From Psilocybe azurescens (taxonomy: Eukaryota; Basidiomycota; Agaricomycetes; Agaricales; Agrocybaceae), in NCBI GenBank assembly GCA_023853785.1, contig JAJIRX010000570.1, positions 310,001 to 374,000 on the forward strand: DNA of 64,000 bases, given 5' to 3'. Positions within the stretch are counted from its first letter, which is position 1. Every line of letters begins with the position of its first letter. The notes beneath the pieces are model-generated. The model did not search any database. It worked only from the letters and a program-made list of their open reading frames with translations, and was not told the DNA's origin. Positions 12,651 to 25,800 of this stretch are shown piece after piece. Made by a program: the position numbers and the translations under genes.

Positions 12651-13572
12651 TATTGGATCTATATAAATATCGATGTCTAAAGATAGATTGTCAAGATGGT
12701 TACGCGAGCCTCGAGGCTTGCACGAGGCTCTCTTCCTTCCACATGCTACGCAGTGTATGTCAATCATCTGTCAACGGAGATTGTGATGTGCTCACAGGAG
12801 ACCATAACTGTTTGATAGCCATATCGGCCATTCTAATGTGTAAGAATCCGCATACGAATGTCGTGTTTGCTGATCATCTTTCTGCGCAGTCAACGCACAG
12901 TGTCGAGGCTCTCAGGGACTATCGGTGGGTTGGAACCTAAGAGGTTTGCAAGCCACGAAAGGTTCTAATCAAGTTCTAAGCGACAGTTAGATTAGGTTCG
13001 GATGAATAAATTTCCCAGCACGTGACAAACGTGGGTTGCGGGAGGTGGTGTGATTCAAGACTCGAGCTGACTGAAGGCATTCGTAGGCTTATGGCCCTAA
13101 GTAGGTTCATCCACAAAATTTAAGGGAAGCACCTAAAATTCATAAGAGTCATTGTATTGCACAACACTTTTTAAGTCGGTCAGGAGCATTAATTTCCAAA
13201 TACGACTACTAGAATGAAAGAGAACACATCATAACTTGTCTGCCCCAACTTAATTTGAGTTTGGAAGTTGTCTTCATATCATGGGTATCATACGTCATAA
13301 AACGAGAGGTCGAAATTTTCTATGTTGAAGGCGTCGCGACTTGAGGTCAGACTAAGAAGATGACTGATGCAACTGAATCTGACTTGTGAGAAAGATACAT
13401 TATTTTACTGTCTTCTACCCATCCATTAGCCATAAACAAAGATATTTACGCCAATGCTTTCTTTTTGGCTTCCAACCTTCGTATTACAGAGGATTCAGAA
13501 AAACAGAGTGAAGACATACTCCCACAGGCGATTGAGGGCCACTGGGTAAAATTCCTTTATTACATGTGTATG
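12651..13572. other. Intergenic gap between ABC-1 and ABC-2
   Basis: About 0.9 kb with no exon I can support. It should contain the promoter of ABC-1, which reads leftward, and the 3' flank of ABC-2. Confidence 0.4.
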
Positions 13573-16500
13573 TCACTTATGTCCTGCAAGCTCGTGTAGG
13601 AGTGCTTTATCTCCACTTCCATCAACAAGGGCACGAAGGACACCTTGTCCATTTTGTAGCAGAACTTTAGGAGCGTCAAATTCCACCTGTCCATGTCATA
13701 TCACCGTCAGTGAAATAAGCGTGTACACAAAATATAATTTTTACAATTTTGCCGTTATCAAGAACCATCTATTTCACCGTCAGTGTCATTGTCATAATAT
13801 AAAACATAGACTCACTATTTTATCCGCATCCATGATCGTTTGCAGACGATGCGCAACAGTGATCACTGTCACGTCAGACCCGAGCTTGCTCCGAAGTGTA
13901 CTTTGAATCACACCGTCAGTCTTATAATCTACAAATCTTTCCATCAGTACCATACTTCGTATAATCATAATTAAATACCAACCAATCGCCGATGTTGCTG
14001 GCAAAGGTCGGTGTCAATGAATGTAAAACGTTTAATAGTATACACACTGACCCTCATCGAGAATCAACAATTTGCTGCCCCGAACCATTGCCCTAGCAAG
14101 TGCGATGATCTGTCTCTGACCCACCGAAAGATTATTACCGCCGCCCGCAATTTTGCTGTCCAACGTAAGCCGAGCCTCGCCTGCTTCTTCCTGCAGTGAA
14201 AATAAGCCAGCTGCGCGCAGTGAATCGTTTAGAGTCGCGTCGTCATTCTGATCAAATGGGTCTAAATTCTGACGAAGAGTGCCTGTACCATCTTCGTTAT
14301 AATCAAGTGCATACGATAATGAGGATTTGATTCACCGCTGAGTAGTTCGGGCTAGGCATGTTATTAAATAAAAATAATTGAAGTATAGAAATGTCATACT
14401 TACTGTTTGAGGGATGATGGTAATATTGGACCTCAATGCATCCAGATTGAGGGTGTTGGTTGCAATACCATCATAGAACACCGTGCCTTCAGTAAGAATG
14501 CATCTTAAGAGGGCGAGGGTGAGGGAGCTCTGATGCACAACCGGTGAGATAAATTGAAAATAAAGCTTAATATCGGTACTACCTTCCCACTGCCAGTGCG
14601 ACCAACTGTGAAGTCAAGTATTAAGAACATACCTAATAAAGATAGAAGTTGCAGCAGCTTACCGACACCGATGCGTTGACCAGAGGTAATATGGAATGAC
14701 AAATCGTGCAGGACTTTAGGACCGGTCTGAAGGAAATTTAGTCTGGAATCAGGCAAGGTCGTCGATTCATCGTCACCTGGGAATAACGAGCAGATAGACC
14801 TTGGACTCGGATGTCGCCACTTTTGGGCCAAGCAGCGGGAGGTAGTCCCGATGAGGTTGGCTTGGGCTCGTGTTCGATGTCAATGTATCCTTGGATACGT
14901 TCCAAACTATAATGCCATTCAGATTGAAGCCACATTCTTGCAGAAGTAAAAAAAAACTTGCCTGTTTGATTCCACCTCGAGCTCGTTGAAGATTCTAATT
15001 AACCAGAAGATATAGATGCAGAAGCTGACAGCCATGTTAAGCGAGAATCCAGTATTTGCCGCGCTGACACTGGACCCATATACAAGATACAATGCGAGCG
15101 CTGAAGTGAAGACTGCCCCTAATGTATCAATGCGGAATCCTACCCATCTATTGATGGTCCATGAGGTCCGGGCTGTACGAGAATAATGGTCGATACGCTT
15201 GTACGATTCTTCAGAAAACGCTCTCTGTGCACCATAGGCACGAATTGATACTTGATGCAGATTTAGCATATAAAGTAATGAGAAGGAAAGCAACGTACCG
15301 AGGCCATGGATTGCTGCACTGAAGTGGGCAAGCAACGGAGATCGGGCGTTACTAAAAGCTAATGTTAGACGTAGATTGTGATCGACATGCATAAGTACAC
15401 ACCTCATCTCTCTTTTGATGGACAGTTGGGCTCTCAAGTACAAATTGCCCACATAAATTCCAGAGATCGCGACCACCACACCAGGTAATAGGAACACCGG
15501 AGTGAACACTACAATGCCGCACAGGCTAGCAATCATGCCAATAAACTGACTGGCAACCCACATAAGCGACTGTGCGATAGGACCATCGACAGTGCGGATA
15601 TCTTGAGTACATCTGGCTATAATACGAGCCGTGGGTGTCTCATCTAACCATCTAAATGTGGAGGTTGAGCATCATTCTCGCGAGATATGTGAAAACACGA
15701 ACCGCAATGTGCTTCCAAAAACCGAATCGACTATTTCTGCATGGATGACTCTGGAGGCTTTGACCGCACGCCATTGGTAGTAATAGTTCACTAAAGCATA
15801 TACGAGGAAACGCAACAAGAGAATGATCGAGAATATCGAGAGATAACTGTATGAAGGATTATTGATATGACGACCAAAGTTAAGAAAAAAGATTCGTAAG
15901 CTTACTATGAAAGGTGGACCTCTGATGGCACTTTGTTTTCGTACTGAGAGCCCCAAGCCCCAAGGAACCACGGTGACAGGATATTAACGACCTCGAATGC
16001 AATCAGCCCTCCAATCCAAAGTAGAGTAAATAAAGCCGGTCGTTTGCCTGCTAAGCCCGCAAGAAGCAGCCTAATAGATCTCCAAGTAATGTGGCCATGA
16101 ACAATCTCCTCCGCCATAATGAGCTTGCCATCAGGAGCGACTACTGTTATAGTCTTGTCGCCTTGCTTTTCTGGTGACACCTCGGCTGGATTGTCAATAG
16201 TTTCTGCTACAAGCTCTTCGATCTTAGTGAACTTGGTGACTTTGTTATGTCGTGCGTCAACGCTCCCGTCGAGCCCCAGGGTGACTATATATTTGGCGAC
16301 GGGCCCAGCCAGAGCAACGTTATGGGTCTGAATGAGACAAAAGCTTATCAACAGTACCTAAGTAGATGAATAAATGATAAACTTACGACGAGCAAGATTG
16401 TACGATCTTTGACAAGATCGCCCCGGAAGCAATGATCTATAATCCAAGCCGACCTATTTCTCGGTCAATTTCCCCGTTCGTCTCAAAAGCAACTAACGTA

Positions 16501-19500
16501 CGTATGAACATCCAATGCAGCAAGCACATCATCTAAGAGGATTATCTCTGCAGAAGAATAGATTGCTCTGGCAAGAGTTACGCGTGCCTGCCAATCCAAC
16601 ATCAAAAACGATACCAAGTCGGCAAATTATAGTTGACATGTACCTTTTGGCCTCCGCTACAATATGCGGTCAGAACGTGGCTGAAGGCAAAAAGAAAAAT
16701 AAGATTGCGTACCTCAATGTCAAACCTCTTTCTCCGACTTCTGTCTTATCACCAGCATCGAATAGTTCGAGATCACGTTCCAGCGCACATTGGTGTATCA
16801 CTAGTCAAACATGAGCTCTTGCCATGGTGTCACTTGATCTACATACCTTTCTTATAGCGCTCTTCGTCGAATGGCGACCCGAAAACGATGTTTTCGCGAA
16901 TTGTTGCATTTTGAACCCAGGATTCCTGGGCTGCGTATGCAACGCCGCCCGCTCGAGGCAAGTTATACCAAGAGTCGGCGTGTGTAGGAAGGAAGTGCAT
17001 TTCGCCTGCAATGAGGTCAAATCGATGAACTTTACTCGTAAAAGGCTGAAGCATACCCAGTAATGCCATGAGTATAGACGTCTTGCCAGAGCCGCTGAGC
17101 GCGAAAATGTCAATACATCAGAGGCCTTATACCAAGCGGGATTTCTTACGTGGGACCGATAATCAAATTGACACAGTTTCGTTTGAAGGATAGTTCTCCG
17201 TCGATATGAAGTCTATATTTCCTGCTTGAAGGAGTGAGCGAGCCATCGTTGTCCTCATCTGACCAGGAAAATGTTGCGTTTCTGAAGCCGATGTCTGCTG
17301 CGTATTCTTCGCTTTCTTCCTCTGCAGGAAGAGCGAATTCAGATGAGGATTCCTGCTGCCTCGCAAAGCTGTCAAGAAGCTCGCTTTTTTGTAAGAACAC
17401 ACTGGAGCGATCCAAGGAAACTTTTGCTGTATGGTTTGACATATTCAATCATCTGCTTTTCAACCAACTTCCAAATATACTTACCTTCGATTAAGAGAGC
17501 GTACTGCCAAGATATTCTGTGGAGTTGTTCCCTCAAGATCGTAAAAACTGCCATACTTGAGAATATTTTAGACGCTACAACAACCGGGATACATCAGCAA
17601 AAATTAATTATTGGTTACCAGTAAACGTACCAGTTAAACCCTCTCTCATGATGAGGGTATACGACGCGTAGGTGACGAGCATCGATAACGTTGGAGCAAG
17701 CATGCTATCGACTTATCAGAAAACTAAATCTTACTAAACGGTCGAAACTCCAACCTCGAGAGCTCATTGACAAGTTTAAGTTTCTAAAATTGAAATAAAA
17801 AGTTGAGCAAGTGAAGGCGACGCCAGATAACACCATACTCACCTTTAGCGTCCAGAGCCATGTAAGCTCTTTTTCACGCTTAACTTCTAAACGTTTCGTC
17901 ATCTTTCCTTCCCATCCAAACAATTTAATCATGCGAAGTACTCCAACAGCTATCGTAATCATAATATATGAGATGGAAGTTACATAGATAGATACATGCG
18001 CAAAACGCACCCTCGGAAATGGATTGAACCCTCGCATCAGTCTAGATGACATAGTTAGAACAAATTGAAAATGTGATTCCAGAGAAACCTTACAAGTTTC
18101 ATTTTCATGACCTGAACATCTTGTACAATTTTTCCAATATACCCGGCGATAGGACTAAGAGCGATAGTAGTAAAGAATCCTGCAAGAGCGCTGAGAAGAA
18201 GTTCGGTCAATTATGAGAAAAATCTATTCGTAACTGACCAACCTCCAACCAAGAATGTTGTAGAGGAAAACAATGGCCAACGTGATCTGTAGGGGCACAA
18301 GAATGACTATTCAAAGACACGGTCAACAATATGATATGACACGTCATGAGACTTCACTTACTGAAGGAAGGGAAGTCGCAACCCTCCACAATGTTTTCAA
18401 GATCACTCGTCACTAGATTGTTAATCCTTCCGATAAGATTCTCGGCGTCACCCGAGCTTTTCTTCACAGGTGGCCCTTCGTCTGCTTTTGGCTTTGCCTG
18501 GCCAGGTCCCTCGGTTGTGCCTTGAGTGGGAGAAGAAGCCGCCGTCGATCCAACAGCGGTCGAAGCTTGAGTGAACTGGCTCTCGGTTTCGTCGCGGCCC
18601 TGATGTCCTAACTCATTAACGGACGCAGTGCTATCGCCTCCTGCGAGATTACGATCTTCGTCTGCCTCCAACGGCGTAGGGGTTGACTGGACATCCTCGT
18701 CGTTAGAAGTCTCGGCTTTCATCCTGATTCGTAGACTATGCTCGAAGAAAAGCTGCGTCAACACTGCCTGAAGTCGTACGCGGACCTGGGTCTGAATATA
18801 GAGATTCCAGTGCTCGAAACCAGATTGGGCAATAGGTCCTAGTAGCATTAACAATATCCAGACCCAAGGTTTGACAGACGAGTCGACACCATATTGACGA
18901 GTCTCAAGGTAGCTATATGATGATGAGCATTGTAAAGAGAGATGATAACTCGAATGCTTACTTGAGTGTTTTATTGATGCCAATAGGAGCGATAAAACTT
19001 GATATTCCAAGAGAAACGATGCTGAGAGAGATGATAATGTATTCCCTCCCTAGTTACAATACGCGTGAGTTAATGCCGCAGACCAAAAAAAAACAGCCCT
19101 AGCTTACAGAAAAAGCCCAATAAACCGAAGAACAAATGTTGGCGTTTGGCTCCAGCAAAGGGGTCGACAAACTGTGCCATATACATAAGCTTGCAGGGCC
19201 TAGAGAAGTTTACGAAGTGCAAACCTTGGAGGAAGTTTCCGAAAGATATCGTGCAAAGTCGTAATCAGACAGAGGAGGCAGTTGATCGTGTCGTAAATGA
19301 GAGACTTTGTTAGCCAACATAATCACAGAGTCCGAGTATGTGTAAGTTAACGCCGAGATCCAGGAGGCAGTTTGCTCAGGATTAGGAACAGGCGAAGGAT
19401 TCTTAAAAGAAGTTCGAGCGCAGATGCATACAAAATCGTTGGCATACACACCTTGGGATTCACAGGAACATAAGGATGCGGAATAAACAGAGGTACGATC

Positions 19501-20243
19501 ACTGCCGTGACAGTGAGAAGCGCAATCTTGAGCCAGACAACATTTCCTTCTGCCTTATCTTCAGGTTCTAACCCATAATTTGCCAATGGCCAGATATCCC
19601 GGTAGGCATATACTCCAAGAACCGAGAGTAATACAACGACATGGAACCTAACGGGGGCTAGCAGTGCGGGTTTTGGCCAGAAAGATAGTGCTGCTAACAA
19701 AGTCGCGTAGGTCTATACAGAACATCAACAAAATACTGGGAGTAAGGTGGATAAATGCCTACAAGTGCGATGGTGAGGGATGTCTGCGCACACAATGCGG
19801 AGAATGCCCATTCCGTCCCAGAAGACTTTTCGCAGTCTCCAACTGCAGCGGTTGCGAAAATGTACAGCAGAAGGAGCGTGCCCACCAACCGCGCGACCAT
19901 ATATCCAAAAATCACGTATCCACCATACAGACGGACACGTTGCGGAAATCTTGCTAGGAATCCTCTAGACTCCTCTGAATTGGTATCCACTCCATCAGAC
20001 GTGACTGCCTCGGCGTTCTTTCCTCCAGACTTGAACCGATGGCGTACAGCGTAAACCAACTGCAGAAATGCAAAAGTCCCCGACAGAAGCAAGGGTAGGT
20101 ATCGTATGTCCTTCAGATGGCTGGAAAATGTAAACACGAGTCAAAAATAAGCAAGGCGATCGCAAAACTCACGCGTCTCCAAGCTCAGAGAACTTGAATT
20201 CACCACCACCTCCGCCACCTTGATTTACGAAGATTGCGTTCAT
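13573..20243 (-). CDS. ABCC (MRP-type) ABC transporter, copy ABC-2
   Basis: Full ABCC transporter, and the copy with the fewest frame problems; I found none. The start at 20243 (MNAIFVNQ) is chosen because ABC-3 begins with the matching MDFNFVDP and both first exons end in the same phase. An upstream exon pair at 20536-20280 can also be spliced in frame and is an alternative. Order: N-terminal membrane part (20.1-19.4 kb), TMD1 (19.0-17.6 kb) with an unusually long acidic Ser/Thr-rich loop at 18.7-18.4 kb, NBD1 (17.4-16.4 kb: LSGGQKAR signature, [11 protein letters not shown]alker B), TMD2 (16.3-14.9 kb), NBD2 (14.9-13.6 kb: [30 protein letters not shown]). ATP-driven efflux is inferred; the substrate is unknown. 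NBD2 lies in a tract nearly identical to ABC-3. Confidence 0.9.
13600..14908 (-). repeat. Near-identical tract shared with ABC-3 (inverted copy 1)
   Basis: Read on the minus strand, this matches 41907-43216 on the plus strand with only scattered single-base differences, introns included, over NBD2. Upstream (TMD2) the two genes are clearly diverged. The match weakens in the last 250 bp and ends within the final codons. See the gene-conversion finding. Confidence 0.88.
13983..13997 (-). other. 15-nt microexon (D-loop) of ABC-2
   Basis: AG before and GT after bound a 15-nt exon that completes DEATSAIDYK between Walker B and the next exon. Its length and phase equal those in the paralogues. Confidence 0.82.
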
Positions 20244-21571
20244 TACTAAAAAGTTTGGATGCGGCTCGACTTTTGTTGCTTGAAAGATTAACGTTATGGA
20301 TTGTCCCGAGGATTAGCGAAAAGTGATGGATTTGTATCACCGGCTTTCTTCCTTATGAATCTGATATGTGTAAGTGGTGAGTCAAAGCCGCCTCCGAGTA
20401 CTTACTCCTCTTCCCACAAGCTTCCAAGAAGTGGAAAGTGTCCAAAAATAGGGTTATGTTCAGTCAATGAGTGCATGGTAGCTTCCGGCAATTCGATGTT
20501 GGTAGCCTGGCTTGCGAGCACATGGAGCGTGCACATTAGGTGGATCAGAACCCGTTAAGCGGAACGGCAATTAGACAATGTACAGGTCCACAGGACCCAC
20601 GACACCTGTTGATCTTATTACAATCTCCCCCCGTGCAAAGGACATCTGTGGTGGTCTGAGGTACAAGAAGTTCTAGGTAGACTGCCTTCGAGTAATACCT
20701 GAGAAATTGCAAATTTTAAAAGTTCTAAGAAAAACTTGTTCAACAAATACTGTCAATATCGGTGATCGGGGTCTGCAACGGATAAGATAAAAGTACGGCT
20801 AAGACCATGCAAGTTACATAGATTCTGAGTCAGTCCTGCGGCTCCGTATGTCGATAGATCGTATGTGAAAAGCTGTCAGTCTTAACGTAGTGTGGCCAGT
20901 TCCCCTGAGCGGAAAAGTAAAACGCGTAGACTACGGTTGAGAAGACCGAGGAGGCCGTGCAAGATGCTGGTGCATAAGTACAGTTAATCTTAAAGTTTTA
21001 CGATGCCGAGAAAATGCATCTGTTGCCTCAAGAAGCGACGTACATCGAAAAGTGAACAAAATATACTGTCAAGAGGACGGCAGATAAGTTGACGCGAGGA
21101 TACACGTTATCAGAGTTAGTGGTGTCGCTGATGATTATGTATCTATACAATTTTGTTGACACAACCATGTACCACAGACGCGTTTGCTAAGCGTGGCCAT
21201 TAGATGTCGCAGATCTCGAAGGCGCGTCGAATAGAAGTTGAATAGAACGGCATAACTGGTGATGACCCCACAGATAGATGCAGAGTCCTAGTTAATCTTC
21301 AGAAATCCTGGTCCACGGAGTGTTTTGAAGGGCCTCCAGTTCCACACACTCTGCGGCTTAGACCGTAATGAAATCGGAGAATGACTGGAAAGTGAAAGCA
21401 GTGGAGTGGGTTGACATAAGGGGTCACAGGCGCGTCTTTGGTTAGAATCACGTGCATTTTGCTTGGACATATTTGTGCCGTTACCCCTGACAGAATTTTC
21501 CAGTGCTTTCAGGTGCTTTCTCGAGTGATCTCCGCCATTGTTTCACTCACATATTTTCAACTTGTAGGAAA
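20244..21571. other. Shared upstream region of ABC-2 and the 21.6 kb gene
   Basis: Divergent intergenic region of 1.3 kb. It holds a possible extra 5' exon pair for ABC-2 (around 20536-20280, containing a MHSLTEHNPIFG frame) that splices in phase, but the comparison with ABC-3 argues against its use as coding sequence. Nothing else is recognised. Confidence 0.35.
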
Positions 21572-22441
21572 ATGCACACTTATCATCAACCATACACCCA
21601 TATGTTTAGATCTGCAAGCTCTGATAGTCCTACAGGCTCACCTGCCCCGAGCTCTGTCTCCGGGTCGTCATCAACAGACGGCACTTCCAGGACGACCCCT
21701 GGCAAAGCCAAAGCGGTGAAGCCCCTAATGTGTTCTCCAATGATGGTTCGTTCCTTGACCGGATAAGGCGTTCTATCAAGGTCTGGCTATATGATCACAT
21801 CTATTTCGTCATGCACATTTGCTGATGTGGAGAGCTACCTTTTGAAAACAGGAAGAAGAGGATAAAAAGAAAGAGAAAGATGCCCTCGAAAGGTTGGTAA
21901 ACCGGGGTTCTTCTCTTTTGCGTTCCTTTCCCTTGTGGAATTCATGTTGACCTTTTCTTCACCGATTGATGCAGGAAGAAACAGTTTGCCGATCGCTTCG
22001 TAAGTCTTGCATTGTCTTGTATTTGCACCCCATCTCACCTGTGTACATACAGAAAACTCGGGGAAAGCGGCCAGCACCATCACTCAGCCCACCTTCTACC
22101 TCGGATGTGACCACCCCCGAAAGCGACGAGTCTCCAAGGAAGAAGCTCAAGGTCGAGGAGGATAACAAAAATGACGGAAGTGCACAATGTTCGTCCCATC
22201 ATCTCGTTGCTTAATATACCTATGACTCAATCTTTCACCATTCAGCTGAATACCACAAAGCCATGGAATCATATCCAGGCAGCCTAAAGGACGGTGGAAA
22301 TGGAGTAAGACCCCTGATTAAGTGACTGATGTTTCTTTGATTCTTTCAAGACCTCAAGGTTTTTGTGAGTAAAATATTTTCCACTTACCTCTGCCTCTCT
22401 TTTTATACAGGCAGGCTAACAATACAGAAAGCATCCAGTGA
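21572..22441 (+). CDS. Hypothetical basic, probably nuclear, protein (seven small exons)
   Basis: Exons assembled by eye: 21572-21745, 21852-21892, 21975-21999, 22053-22188, 22246-22304, 22351-22364 and 22411-22441. All have GT-AG borders and agreeing phases, and total about 159 residues. The N-terminus is Ser/Thr/Pro-rich. A charged EEDKKKEKDALERKKQF stretch follows, which may be helical. Then come KTRGKRPAPSLSPP and SPRKKLKVEE, the latter a good nuclear localisation signal next to SP sites. The C-terminus has a EYHKAMESYPGSLKDGG segment. I recognise no domain and infer no function. Reading phase kept across six introns is the main evidence that the gene is real. Confidence 0.65.
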
Positions 22442-22882
22442 ATATCTGTCTTTTTATGCTGTCCGGTCTTCTGGTCTTGTTACTGTCTGTGGACTGCTCT
22501 GTCATTTCTTTTTGGTTTTTTTGGGAACCAGGTGTACTGTACAACTTCAAATTATTCTGTCGGCGATTTATTTATTCGATACCCATGTATATCAAACACG
22601 CCCCCACTCTGGGAATACTCATGGAGAATATAGTGTCGATATTAGCCATATAATTACCTACATCGGTCCATTCTTAAGAAAATCAGAATTGACAGAGCCT
22701 CCGATGATTTGCTCGACATGGGTATATCTAGAACATCGGGAGCGAGATAAAATTTCAATAATGATTATAGTCTGATTATAGAGAGCCAAGATTGTTGCTA
22801 CAATTGAAAAGAGAAAATCCACCAAAATCCATTATCCACCACTATGTAGTTGTTGAGATACTCCAGAAAGAAAACACATCGA
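22442..22882. other. Convergent intergenic region
   Basis: About 440 bp between the 3' end of the 21.6 kb gene and the 3' end of the BBC1-like gene. It is AT- and T-rich, as expected for 3' UTRs, with no gene recognised. Confidence 0.4.
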
Positions 22883-25800
22883 CTATGCATCCAGAACACG
22901 ATAAACCTAGAAGATGGAAAGTTAGAAGTCATGGTCGTTACTGAAGCTAAGCACAAAAGAAAACCCACTTTGACAATCCCGCTCTTGAGATCTTCCAAAC
23001 GATAGCTAACTGATTCAACAGTCTAGAAAAAAAAAAAGGGGGGCGATTAAAATCCCACACAACCGAAATATATAGATATAAAGACAGCTCACCTGCTGCC
23101 CTACATGCTGATTCGCATGGAACACCCTTATCTTCGATTTTTTCGCCTCGAACTCGCCCACAACACCAATCAACGTCTCGCCCGCACCACCCACCGTCTG
23201 ATGATACGTCTGAAGGCCCTTATGCCCCTTGAGCTTCGCATCGTGGATCTCCACGACGTCCCCGGGCATGATCTCGCTCGCCCGCTTCACCACTGCCGGC
23301 CCGTTCTGCACGTAGACCGTGTACCCGTACTCCCCAGCGGCGGAGGGCACAGGCGCCGCGTTCGGCACGGCCGCGAGCACGTCGCGCACGAACCCGGCGT
23401 AGCTCCCGTCGCCGATGAGTGTCTTGCGCGACTTCTCGTACAGCGACGTCGCGACCTCACAGACCTGCACGCCGACGCGGCCCCAGAGCGCCATCAGATC
23501 ATCTGCAGATAGCTGCCGTTCGCTTGTCGATGAAGGAACTGCTTTGGATGGCGGAGGAGGCGGAGGCGGAGAAGACTGGGGTTGGGTAGCAGCGACCGGA
23601 GAGGTTGGTTCTGCGGCATCTGTCCACGACATGGACAGATCTGCGCCAGGACCACCCCGAAATCGAGACTTGAGTTGGGGATAGATGGAAGCTCCCACTG
23701 CGAGGAGATACTATCCCCCATATTAGGAGTCTGAGTCATCGTTGGCGGTTGTGGAACTTGAGGAGTGGATCGCGTCGGAGGTGCACGCATGGAAGGCCGG
23801 GCAGGTGGAGGAGGGGGCTCTTGGCTCTCGGGCTCTTCCACCATGACATACTCGGACTGGGGCATATATGAAGTCCTTCTCTGCTGAGGACTCGAAGCCG
23901 CTTCTTCTCCTGATGCGCTTCTTGCAGATTTGGTGCTTTGAATGGTACTAGACCTTCTCATAGGGATCGCTGTAGGAACAGGGGGACGAGAAGGCGGGGA
24001 AGATGGCCCAGTGGATTGTCTGTGCAGAGAAGCACGCGTAGCTCGTGAAGGCACCGGAGGAGGAGCCTCCTCGACGTGTTCATATCCAGATTCCTCAACT
24101 TCACTCTCTTCCGCCTCAACTTTGACGCCATCCTCGGATGCAGCTGCGCTCCCGTAATCAGAATCTGTATCATGGCCCTGAGCTGCCTGCACAGGAGCGG
24201 CTGGCGGAGGAGGTCGTGAAGGAGGGATCGCCCGTGCTGGTGCTGGTGCTGGTGCAGATCTATTGACATTTTCCTCTCTCAGAACATGCGACCTCTGAGG
24301 AGGCAGTCCACCTGCACCCATGGGCATCATCCCAATTCTCATTCCACCCATAGTAGCTAATTTGGCTGCAATCCGCTCCTTGCGTGCTCGCTCCTCTTCT
24401 TCTTCCGAAAGTGCCTCGGCAGGTTCTTCTTCTGGCACGGAGCTCCCAGCATCTTTTTGTTCTTCCTGGCGAGGCTGTGGGCGACCGGCAGGAGTGGGGA
24501 GAGGCGCAGCGCCAAACCGAATGCCGCCTAGTTTGGCCATTCGCTCAGCAATGCTCTTGCGTCGCAATTGCTCTGCATCCTGCTTAGTTTCTTCATCATG
24601 CTGAAGAGCCGTCGTGGGTGCTGATGTAGCTGGGACAACCGGTGAATGCGCAGGAGGCGATCGGCCAATAGACGGGGACACAGGAGCTTGGGCGGCGATT
24701 TCCTCTTGGGCTTGAGATATACTACGCAGATTCACAAAGGAAGTTTGCCTGCTAGGACTATGGAATGCCGGATCTATGGGGTCTAATTGGCAAGGTACCA
24801 GTCTGTTAACGCACACGCTGTATAGGTGAGAAATGATCATTTACCTCCCTCTTCCTCGTCTAAGATCTCTTCCGACCCCGAAACCGAGAGCGATGGTGTA
24901 ATCTGACCAGGACGAGGGACGTTTTGACCCGACGGTACTGCTTGCAACTCACGCTGACCATGGAAAGGATGCTGCACACCTTCCTGATCTTGAGATGAAG
25001 TGGCCGGAGGCTGAGCCATGCGAGGCACCGCCGTACGTCTAGGAGGAATAGGCAACGCCTGTCCATCATGGTCTGAGTCCGCCTCCGAATCATCATGTTG
25101 CGCAACATTTTTCGGAGGAAGAGCCTCCGATGAAACACGATGCGGAACAGGCAACGCAGGAGTATCGTTCTCCGACCCGTCTCCATCTTCCTCGTCTTGA
25201 GAACGACCCCCGCGAGGCTGGATGGCAACCGGACCTCGTCCAGAAGGTGGAGGAACGAAGAGCTGCGATGTGGCGAGCCTCTCATCCGCTTCCTCGTCGG
25301 TCTCTCATCCTCATCCTCCTCATCCTCAAACTGCTCAGGTGCCTGAGGGATGATGCGGCGAGGAGGTTGTGCAGGCCTGCTCGGTGGTGATGGCGCTTCG
25401 TTCAAATGCTGAGATGCTGGCGAATTAGACGTTGTTGGCTGTCCTGGAGGGTTGTTGGGTCGCATGGGCGCTGCGACCGGCTCTTCTTCCAGTGATTCGT
25501 CATCTCCATAATCAGATTCTTCCTCTTCCTCTTTTTCCTGCTCTACATACTGTTGGACCTGAACAGGAGGGCGTGTACTTGGAATGGGAGGTGGTGGAGA
25601 AGCGACGCTAACTGACCCAGGATGGGACTTGGAATGAGGAAGGTCGGCTGTTTTCGGTTTCTCATCTTGCTCACGAGAAGCTGAAGGGGTCCATTGATCA
25701 TCGAGAACTTCACTTTCACCTTCGTCTTCTAAATATGCAAAAAAGAGGGAAGAAGGAAGAAGGAGCGATCAACATATTGTTACAATTGTTTATTGTTAAA

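Noticed and set aside
20280..20536. Extra 5' exon pair for ABC-2 (MHSLTEHNPIFG... region)
   Set aside because: It can be spliced in phase, but ABC-3 shows that the ancestral start is the downstream Met, so I kept 20243 as the start.
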